NCBI GenBank assembly: GCA_958298945.1
Contig: OY282606.1
Location: 58,975,920 to 59,039,919 of the forward strand
Direction: 5' to 3'
DNA from: Atherix ibis
Taxonomy: Eukaryota; Arthropoda; Insecta; Diptera; Athericidae
DNA length: 64,000 bases
The position numbers were made by a program, and so were the translations under genes. The notes beneath the pieces are model-generated. The model worked only from the letters and a program-made list of their open reading frames with translations. It ran no database searches and was not told the origin of the DNA. Each line of letters begins with the position of its first letter. Position 1 is the stretch's first letter. Shown one piece after another: positions 23,501 to 33,200 of this stretch.

Positions 23501-24115
23501 TGAACATAAGTAAACGAATAATCGACTTTATTTTAAAATATTTTCAATTATATTATACAAAAATTTATATGTGAACAACTTTTAAAAAGCTAATCAATGT
23601 ATTCCTATCTGACAATAGGTCTTAAAATAATGTATTTTGATAACATGATAATTTTGCTAAAAATTATTGGCTTTTCATGTTTTATTGGCCATTATATGTT
23701 ATGTGTATGTTCACAAATTTATAAATAACAGAAATATTTTAATTCTTAATTTTGGTATTTATAAATATGTCAAGATACATAATAATTAATTATAATTGAT
23801 GCAATTATACCACTTTCATAAAAATAATAGTCATGTTGATTGAGTTGTTATATATATTTAAGTTTCCGTAAAACTATCATCAACTCACTTTTTTAGAAAA
23901 ATCAAAAGATACGAGTACCATTTGAAATATTAATTGTTTAATAAAAGAAAAATATTATTTTCTTTAAATAATTAAATGGATAGAATTACAACTATACTCT
24001 GATCTATTCATATATCTACTTTTGTACAACTTTTTTAATCTGATCAATTATACTTCTTATTTCCCTTATTTACGTGTATCACTAAAGTAAAGAATATTTT
24101 GTGAGAATTGTTCTA

Positions 24116-24300
24116 TTAGGTTGTTCGGAAAGTAATTTCGTTTTTTCCCAACAGAGGACTTAATTGTATTTTTTCACAACCAGCTTCACACTTAAGCCGC
24201 ATAATCATATGTATTTTGACAGCTGATGTAGCAAGGCTTGCTTGTGAAAAAATTCGATTGATTCTGCATAGAAGTTTTTGGTTGATAAATTATCAATAGA
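24116..24300 (+). mobile_element. Mariner terminal fragment
   Basis: TTAGGTTGTTCGGAAAGTAA at about 24117 has the form of a mariner terminal inverted repeat. About 180 bp of element-like untranslated sequence follows, then unrelated AT-rich DNA. No transposase is attached. Confidence 0.5.
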
Positions 24301-24805
24301 AATATCGGCTGCTATTAAAAGTGAACGCAAAACTAATTATTTATTAACATGTGTATACAATAGTACATATAGTAGTTTTTGTTAGTTTTTGTTACATGCA
24401 TCCACATATATGTGTATTCTCTCTTTCTAAAACAAGCAGGTTTTATACAATTAATTTATGAATTATACACATATGTTTGATTAAGTTGCAGTTTTTAGTT
24501 TTAAATCATAGTCTTATTTTATAAAGTATTCTTCCACTTTTATAACAATTTCTACAATATAAGATCAGAAGATACTTGTAAAATTATTACCTTAGTGCAT
24601 TTTTTAAACCTAATGGCGGGTTTTTAAAGTTATTATAATTATAATATTAGTTTTCAGAATAAAAATGTCATCAAATGTAATACGAATAGTATAAATAAAC
24701 ACCTTAAACCAATGAATAACATCCGTCATTATGATCTTATAATAAACACTGATGAATAAAACTATGATTTATTTTTTATTTTGACAATAATAGCCATAAA
24801 TATTG

Positions 24806-25140
24806 GTTAGTCGAAAAAGTTGCGTTTTAAGTAAATAAGTAACACTTAAATTTTGAAATTACTTTATAAATTTAATAGAATTAATTTTTATCTATTATTA
24901 ATTCCCCATTACAATTCTTCGGGGAAAGCCATAATTTCATGAGTATAGAACATCTGTGATTTCTGGTTGAAAAATTGAATCAAGTAGCTTTCACAGGACT
25001 CTCTTGAAGCCAGCTTTGTTCCATTAAAAGAGTTCCGCAGATATCGAAACAACTGGTAGGCTGAGGATGTTATATGTAAGCTATACGATGGATGCATCAA
25101 AACTTCTCAGGCAAGCTCTTTCAATCATCAAAGATATGTG
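24806..25140 (-). pseudogene. Mariner transposase relic, C-terminal part
   Basis: A - strand frame (24909-25100) reads LFRYLRNSFNGTKLASRESC, then LIQFFNQKSQMFYTHEIMAF, the C-terminus of a mauritiana/Mos-like mariner transposase. A TIR-like GGTTAGTCGAAAAAGTTGCG lies just to its left (24807-24826), as expected beyond the transposase 3' end. The N-terminal two thirds are missing. This differs from the intact mariner in APN-B. Confidence 0.65.
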
Positions 25141-26025
25141 GATTCGTGGTCGATCTCTATCTCTTTACGAAAGACTTACGTCAAACAATTTATCGAAAAA
25201 TTTTTTGATAAATTGTTTGACGTAATCTCTTAAGTTACTCATAACTATTGATATGCCGGTTTTCCTCAATTTTTTTCGAGAATTTCATTTAGTGCCCTAC
25301 GATTGATTTGGTCATTGATACAGAATTGAAAGTCTAAGCTTGAATACGACAAATATAGGACTATATAAGAAAATATAGAATAAAACAAATGTGTAAAAAA
25401 GAGAAATCAAAGTCTTAACTTAGTGATATTGATTTATTTCCGACACTAACAGTCATAAAAAGGTAATGTCCCAGGTATATTATGGGTACTATCCCCTTAT
25501 TCATAGAGTTTTTGAGATAATATATGTACTTTTAAATTAAACTAGCAAGCAAGATCCCAACTCCGTAATCTTCTGTCATAAGTATAACAACCATAGAGTT
25601 TCCAAGTAGGATCTTCCTCATCTATATATGTGTAGATCTAATAACACGCTCTTGCCAGATGTGATAGCGCTTTTACATTTAACTTGAAAATCATACGCCT
25701 GTAATTTAGATGCCGCTGTGATAAGGTCTTTCTGTTTTATAAGCCGCGGTCAATTACAGCCTTGAATAGCATTATTTTAATATAAAACTTAGACATTTGA
25801 ATACATAGGGTGGGTGCTCAAAAATTTTGATCACTAATTAAGCAGTTCCACCGTGTTAAACTAAATTTTTCTAATACGTTGGAAATGGAATGTTCTGAAT
25901 CCTTAACATCAAGTTGTAGTTGAATGCTGCCGATCTATTACTGGCTTGCATTATACTAAACTATGATTTTTTTTAAAATGTTCTTACAAGAATTAAAAAT
26001 GACAAGGGGTTTTTCAATAGAAGTG
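25141..26025. other. AT-rich spacer with a 50-bp foldback
   Basis: No gene is recognised. A near-perfect palindrome occupies 25176-25225. Confidence 0.4.
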
Positions 26026-26029
26026 GTAT

Positions 26030-26650
26030 GTTTTTAAACGAACCGTATGGCCATATTTGAAATGTCAATTTATTGTAATTTATGGTCGTTATAATCGGCC
26101 TAGTATGCTCGCTATTCGTCAAACTGTAAAAAGTTTTGAACGCAATCTTTCTTTACACAATGTTTGCGTACCAGTTAGATAAAGATCTGGTTAAAGTGCT
26201 GAGAAAATTCATGCCGTTCAGGCAAGTGGTGATAAATACCCAAATTTATCAATTTCAAGATATTCTCAATAGTTGGAGCTGAATGCCATAACAACATGGC
26301 ATATTTTATTGGACTGCCTGTAGCAACAACATGGCGTGGAATTGAGCTATATACGTACAAATTTCTCATCACACAAAAATTGAGCTGTTCAAGATAATGA
26401 ACTTTTTGTGATCTGAATTCGAATATATTGATTTAAGGAATATGTGGTTTCAAGAAAACGGCGCTACGTATCATACATCCTTTGCCAAAATCTATTTATG
26501 AGGGGACAAGTTTGGCGAGTCTATAATTTCAAGAAATGCAGATGTGAAATGGCCTCTAAGAAGTTGTGATTTAGCACCGGTGGACATCTTTTTGTGGGAT
26601 TATTTAAAGTCATTGTTGCTTTAATTCAATAAATTAGAAACCATTGATAC
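26030..26650 (+). pseudogene. IS630-type transposase, internally deleted
   Basis: An N-terminal stretch IYGRYNRPSMLAIRQTVKSF lies at about 26080-26140. It is followed, after a deletion, by IDLRNMWFQENGATYHTSF (about 26428-26485) and then SIISRNADVKWPLRSCDLAP (about 26522-26580) with VDIFLWDYLKS. The block order is that of insect IS630/mariner-like transposases. The first catalytic Asp block is missing and there are stops. Confidence 0.8.
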
Positions 26651-26689
26651 TTAAAAAATAAATTAAAAAATTCAGTTCTCCTACATTTC

Positions 26690-27000
26690 ATATCTTTGTT
26701 TAGGATGTTCGTATCTTAATAGTATCTTTTCGCTATATTTGCACTTTATACTATATTGCTATGATGCAACTTAATTCACCGATCACTTAAATAGCATTTC
26801 CCGTTTATGCTTCCTAAATTTATTCGTCGTTCGCTATATTAATAACAGTCGGTCCTGCATCGCTGTTCAGACCGAAAAATTTATATTGTCCGGCGTGCTT
26901 CTAAAATATTCCGGAATCCAACTTTCTCAAATACTCTGGTACTCTCTGGAACCAATTTTCTAGAATGTTCTAGAATACGCCAGAGCCATGTTACGTGGTA
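26690..27000 (-). repeat. 3' LTR of Ty3/gypsy copy 2
   Basis: It is homologous to 59430-59765 (both in - orientation) and to 4150-4560. On the - strand it begins TGTTACCACGTAACATGGC, carries the heat-shock-element array (26958-26975) and a TATA-like box at about 26878-26887, and ends near ACATCCTAAACAAAG. It follows the integrase of copy 2 directly. Confidence 0.7.
26958..26975 (-). promoter_or_regulatory. Perfect four-unit heat shock element in LTR copy 2
   Basis: TTCTAGAATGTTCTAGAA contains four exact alternating HSF units and the classic CTnGAAnnTTCnAG consensus. It lies about 70 bp upstream of the TATA box. Further nTTCCGGAAn-like units lie nearby. Confidence 0.65.
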
Positions 27001-27009
27001 ACACTGCCT

Positions 27010-28400
27010 CCTTCAAAAAAATGCTCGAGCATCATTGGATCAATATTAATGGGCCAAACGGTCGATGCGCACAATCCATCATCTTTGATGGCTGTGAATT
27101 TCCGGAGGAACTCCAAATCGGCAAAACATTTCTGTTACTAGCCTCTCCGCTATTGTTATTATCTTCTGATTCGGTATTGCAAACGCTTCTGGTAATTTTG
27201 TAAAATAGTCTATGACTATTAGTCTAAGTATGTATCGGTTTCCGCTTTCCGTAGTAGGAAAAGGTCCTTCTATGTCCAACGCTATACTTCGCCATGAAGT
27301 ATTTCATAGTTTTGTCGCACCACTGCTTCTTTTCTGTGGCCCTTTTACAGATATGCATCTCTTGCACTTACGGCACCAATTTTCGACATCACCATGGCAA
27401 TTAATCCAATATATATCTGAACATTTTTTAAGAGAGTTTTCTTCACTCAAAAATGTCATCCACCCATACCATCATGGAACAGTCACAAAACGTCCACTAC
27501 CATTGCTTTTGGTACTATAATTTTCAAGTGGTAGTCATTTCGCTAAGGGGTTTTTCATTTACCGCACAGTAATACATTGTGCATCATTGAACTCTCCCAT
27601 TGCATCCAATATGCTTTTGTAGTTGTACTTTACTTGAAGTTTCATACGATCGAGGTTTCTCTGTTCCATTTTTAAATCATTTCAAGATCGGTCTCAAACC
27701 TCCATCCTCCTCCTCTGCACGTCGCACGATATCATCTCTCCATTTCGCCATAAGAGTACCCATTCTTATGCTTCTTACAACCTCGGCTTGTTTAGTCTCT
27801 TGTCGAGTATAAGGCTTACAGTCATTTATATAAGGCCTCCTCGACAAAGCATCTAAATTGCTATATGAAGTCGATTGTTAGCCGATATTTTCTGATAAAG
27901 TCCAATCATTGACGATATCTGCTACAATAGCTATATGTCGATAGATTTTTTCGCCAAATTTAACCTCCATGCCCTTTTCTACTCGGACGGGTATGTGCTG
28001 ACCTGTAGCAATTTGCATTACTACTGATTTTTCTCGAATATAGGCTCTTGGAACGCCGTCCTACCATGTAAGAACTAATAACTGTTCGAGATGTTCCTGT
28101 ATTCATAGTTAATCGATACAGAGTTTTTGTTTTTAATCGATACAGCATCTACGTATTCGGGCAATTCGATCTAATATAGCCCAGTTTTTCGCATTGATAG
28201 CATCTTGAATTTGACAGATGGCCATTTGGACTTGCACGAGTATCTTCGACCATAATTGGTCTGATCTGGTGCGTTCTCAGACCTACCTCCAACGCATGAG
28301 CCAAGGCTTTTTTAAAAGAGGGTATGATGTCCCAATCGTACAGCCGCCCTAACTTTCAAATTTCTTATTCCATCGATAAATGCTTTAACCAGTATTTTAT
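27010..28400 (-). pseudogene. Ty3/gypsy gag-pol with RT deleted (copy 2)
   Basis: On the - strand, from the right: gag C-terminus with KKALAHALEV and a CYQCEKLGYIRSNC knuckle (about 28170-28330); a protease-like NTGTSRTVIS (about 28080-28110); a gap where the RT/RNase H should be; an integrase linker; an H2C2 zinc-binding segment (about 27340-27440, CRKCKRC); and the integrase core with DIEGPFPTTESGNRYIL, then TKLPEAFAIPNQ and FCRFGVPPEIHSHQ (27079-27279). It is the same family as 4607-6840 but the complementary half survives: copy 1 keeps RT and lacks integrase. Frameshifts make it dead. Confidence 0.8.
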
Positions 28401-28950
28401 CGATAAAAGAAGTTGATGTATACTAATATGCCTTCCACACCAACTTATGAATTTCCAGTGTCCAATATTGGAGACCTTCATTATTATGCTGACTCCGCTG
28501 CTTATACAGAAGCGAATGAAACTGTTCTAATGATTTTAATACATAATGTTTTATTAATTGGCCTTTTTAAACTATCTCAAAGCTTCGCAAGATTTATGTA
28601 GAATGCCAAGAATTTCTCCTGAAGGTACTAAATTTGGATCTATAATTGACTTTTTAAATCGTCGTCTTTCCAGCATATCTGCAATAATGCTTGTTCCTCC
28701 TTTCAAGTTGTAGTTGGGTTACTTTCTAACGGTACCCAGTACAAATTGGAGAATATTTGCCAAACAGTAGATGTAAAATTCGAAACCAAAATTCAAGTTC
28801 GCACTCAGGAAACGCCCATTATTGACATCGGTTCTGCTTCAGCGCTACTGTTTGGCAAAAATTCTCTAATTTAGGATCCTATAGGTTATAAATCAATAAA
28901 ATGGGAACGGGACGAAACTTTCATGGCTTCAAATGTTATACATCAACTAA
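28401..28950 (+). other. Unrecognised coding-like stretch
   Basis: A + frame at 28413-28601 (PTYEFPVSNIGDLHYYADSA, then ANETVLMILIHNVLLIGLFK) continues after a stop into RMPRISPEGTKFGSIIDFLN. The composition is protein-like, but no family is recognised. It may be a retroelement gag relic. Confidence 0.25.
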
Positions 28951-29144
28951 TCTGTATTTGTCACAAAATTACTTGAAAAGCTCAGATTAACCAGTCGAGA
29001 AATGCGTACTTCAAAATAACTGGAGGATCTAGAAGACCTATTAAGATCTTGTATTTGGTGCAAAATTACTTGGAAAGCTCAGATTAATCTGTCTAGAAAT
29101 ATGTACTTCAATATAATTGGAGGATCCAGAAGATTTGTATGGAT
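28951..29144. repeat. 97-bp tandem dimer
   Basis: Two imperfect units (28951-29047 and 29048-29144) share GTATTTG, AAAATTACTTG, AAAGCTCAGATTAA and AGAAATATGTACTTCAA-like words at a constant 97-bp offset. Confidence 0.75.
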
Positions 29145-30120
29145 ACTTCTTTACAGTCTCAATCATTAGTTCGCCAGAGAATAGTGATTAGATGTTTGTG
29201 CATAAATCCCTTTGAAATAATGCATATGAAAACCGTACACTGATCAATTGTATAAGGTAAACTATCAACGAGGTAGATTGTGTAATGGTTCAGCTCGGAT
29301 GCTTTGAGTCCAGCTCGGACTATAATGAAATGAAAAATAATTATGATTTTAAACAAAGTTCAATGTAAATGATAAAAATTGGGAGAATAAAATAGGAATG
29401 AAATGCAATTAGCGGCTCAGTCAAAAATTAATTTTTGTTTATATTTAATGCTAGATTAAGAATACTGTTTTTTTTTATATATATACTGATATAAGAATTT
29501 TACGAACTTGTTAAAAATCTCCATAAAAATTAGACCTCAGATAAATAAAAACTGTTTTTCTAATTGTTCGAGAAAAAATATTTTGTATGTATTAAATTCA
29601 GAAATTTTTTAAATTACTGGTTGTTAAGATTCTACTCTCTCGTCAATCTTGTAATGAGTATGATTTTCACCATTGGATATTTCTTTTCCAGTGACAATTT
29701 GGAGAAATAGAAGTACAGGAAATAACCGAGGCTTTAACGCGTTCTTCAAATACTGATGCAAATTGTTCCCGTCATAGAGCATGTTTGTAAGATGCTTTCT
29801 GGAGATGTAGTTTTTTGCTACTATTTTTTAAAACAGCCATAATTTATTTTAACACAATTACGAATCTAAAAGATATACTATTGATAATCAAGTGTGCCTG
29901 ACTAACTACTCAGAAGGCTAAATATACATACATATATGTATTTAGATACTCGTACTAACAATTTTCATCAGGTTTCGATGATAATTTTTTTAAATGAGAT
30001 ATTAAGTTTTTTAATAATTTCGAAACTTTAGGCAAATTTCAAATGTTGTGTATTTGAGGCTGTTTTGTTAATATATTTAATGATGGTTTTTATATTAACA
30101 GATCCATTATGTGATAATGA
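29145..30120. other. AT-rich spacer left of APN-B
   Basis: No gene is recognised. Homology to the APN-A 3' flank begins at about 30125. Confidence 0.35.
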
Positions 30121-30208
30121 ATAATACTTCAAATTGATTTGAAAATTTATTTATTTATTGAATTATAATTTCGTTTTAATATTTGTGTTGAGTAAACAAA
30201 GTCAACTT

Positions 30209-33200
30209 TTAGAATCGCAGTAAATAATACAGAGTCACATAAACAGTGGTTAAGGCCGATAGTAAGAAATTTATTGATAGTTTGGACGATGAGTTTGTTT
30301 TTGTTACGAATTTCATGTATTCAATCAGGTTGCTTTTATATTCATCCCTCCATTTAAAATTATTTTCGATTGTCTTTTGTGCTTTGTCAAAAACGTCTTT
30401 GTGCTCTTTAAGGTCATCTTCGTTATCGGCATATAAATTTGCAAGACTTTCCTTCTGTTCTTTTGTTGTGAACCTAGCAGCAATTCCAGAAAATAATGCA
30501 GCAACGTCTTCAGTTTTTAAGAATCTGTGAGATTATATTTAGTAATCAAGTTATATAGTTTAGATATTTAAATGAAAGTGTATAACTTACGAATTTTTTA
30601 ATTCTGTAAATTTCGAAATCATCAAATTCAAAACTCTGTCTACATTTTTTGCATCAGAACTATACAATGCTGTGAGAGCTGCGGATTTATCTTGAAGTCG
30701 AATTTCATCATTAAGGATCTTGCTAAAATATTGTTTAACACCCTCGTCTGATTTAATACATCCAAGGGCATTGAGAATTAGGACTTTTTCAGTGACCACT
30801 GTTGTGGTTTTATATTTTGTCCACAATATTTCGAATGCGCTCATATCATTCATACGTACATCCGTACAATAAACCACAGGACGAATATTTGGTGAAATAT
30901 CTGTTTCTTTAGCTTTCTCAGTTGCTAGCCTAATACAATCTTCATGCTCATATTTGCATGCCCAGGCCAACACACTCGCACGATTATATATTGTTAACGG
31001 CTCATCCTTTGAGTCTTCTTCAAATTTCAAATTGTTGTATATATTATCTAGCAAGGGTAATAAGAAGCTTTTGAAGAGTGCAATGTCGTCTTTTTCCAGA
31101 TGAGCAGCAATAAATGAAAGTCCTCTAAATGCAGCATTCCAAGTCAAATAACTATTTTCACTCTTCAAAAACTGTAAAATATCAAAGATTTGGTTATATT
31201 TCATGTGGCCATATTGACCAAAGCTAAAAAGATCGTCAACTATTTGAGCGCGATTTAGTTCGTGAATATCACTTTTGGTTGTATCGTCCATTAAAACAGA
31301 TTTTATTTCCATCCAAGTATTTTCATCATAGTTAACACGATAATATCCGGTTTGTTGATTATTAAGTATTAACCATTTAATACCTTCATCAATTGTAATA
31401 ATTTTACTATCGGTAGATAAAAATGAATTAGGACTAGTATTACTGAAATGTTCTTTTTTTGTCGAATATGTTATTGGGATAGCCCATTTATCGATACTAT
31501 CATTATCATTATATTTATGTTGCTTTATAGTAAACGATTTCCGATCTACAGATACTTCAACGGACACAATTGGGTATCCCGATAAGGTGGTAAATTTCTC
31601 AAAAACATTTTTCAAATCTTCCTTTTGGTCGTCGTTTGTTTTAGAACTTAGTGCCTCGAGGAAATTCTCTGGCTTTACAGGTTTTCCATTACTAAAATTC
31701 ATAATATAGAAAATATTATTGATTATCAATGTTTCTGTAACATAAAAATTACTTTTTCTCAATATAGTACTGAATTGCTTGTTTAAAGTTATCGGCACCA
31801 AGAATATGTTGAAACATACGGATGATAGTTGCACCTTTATTATATGAAATTTTATCAAACATTTTAGAAATATCTGCTGGTGTAAAAACATCCGGATTAT
31901 TTAATGGGTGTGTGTCAGTTGTACTGTCTTTTTCTAAAACAGGGTGTATTTGGTCAATTACAAATTGTTGGTCCATTCTGAATACCGGCTTTACCTAATT
32001 AAAATAAATAAAGAGGTATGACTTTAGTTTACTTAGTTGGACCGTATGAAGAGTCTGAGTATGCATTACTTCACTTAAAATGTAATATTGGAAGAATGTA
32101 GCAAATCCTTCATTGAGCCATGTATAGGACCACCACTGACAAGTCATTAAATTTCCGAACCACATATGAGCCTGTTCGTGAGCGATTATTGATGCAATTT
32201 TTTGTTCAGCCGACTTCGATGTATCTTTTTCATTGTGGAGTAAAGCAACTTCCCTAGAATATGAGCACAATTAGATTTAATTAAGATTATGCGAATTATA
32301 ATTATACATGAAATTTTTATAATAATTTAAAAACTAGTTTGTTTTTAATAACTTTTAAAATAAAATTTATTATAATTCAGTTTAGAAAAAATTGTGCGTG
32401 CGAGTTGCTAAAAATTTTTAGATAATCGCTTTCTAAATAAATTATGTTTAAATTGCAGAAATTTTAATTACTGCTATTGCAGAATTTATTATGATATTTT
32501 ATCTATTATTATTACGATTTATATAATGTCTTTGAATGAGCAACAAATAATCTTCTTTATTTATAAGTTCATTTCCAGGCGGTTTTATAGGGAAATAATT
32601 ACTCATCACTATCATTTGATCTTATAAATCTTCCTTGCCTACCATCCAGAGGTCGTGGCTTCGAATACCACTGAGGTATGGTCCTACACTAATTTCCAAA
32701 AAAAAAACAGTCTGCTTTCCATTCTAATTTAATAACAAATGTCATATAAAATTATTACAAACAAATAAACAAACCCTATCTTCCCTACTTGATACGAGTT
32801 TCTTTTTCATAGCTCAGTAGTACTTGAGGCTTATTGGGTTATTTATACATTAGTTTCCTTTATATGCTCCTCAGAACAAGTTCATAATAAAATTCATAAT
32901 TAATAGTTCTCTTTAATTGCCTAGTGAAAAATCTGCAAAACCCAAAATTATTTATTATCTTTCATTAAATACAAAGTCTTAGATATGCACCTTTTTGCTG
33001 TTATATACTTACAACAATAATTAATATACCTAAAAACGCTAAGAATCCCATCTCTTAGATTTAATGAACTGACTATTAGGTATTTAAATTACTTGAATTC
33101 TGGACATATGATCTTATTACCACAGCAGCAGTACTTAAATAATATGTCCACCATTATGTTTCATTATATTTATTTAAAAACGTTGAACAATCAAGGTCGT

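Noticed and set aside
31692..31891. N-terminal extension of the APN-B exon 5 frame
   Set aside because: This is intron 4 and exon 4 read in the wrong frame; GT-AG borders and phase agree with APN-A.
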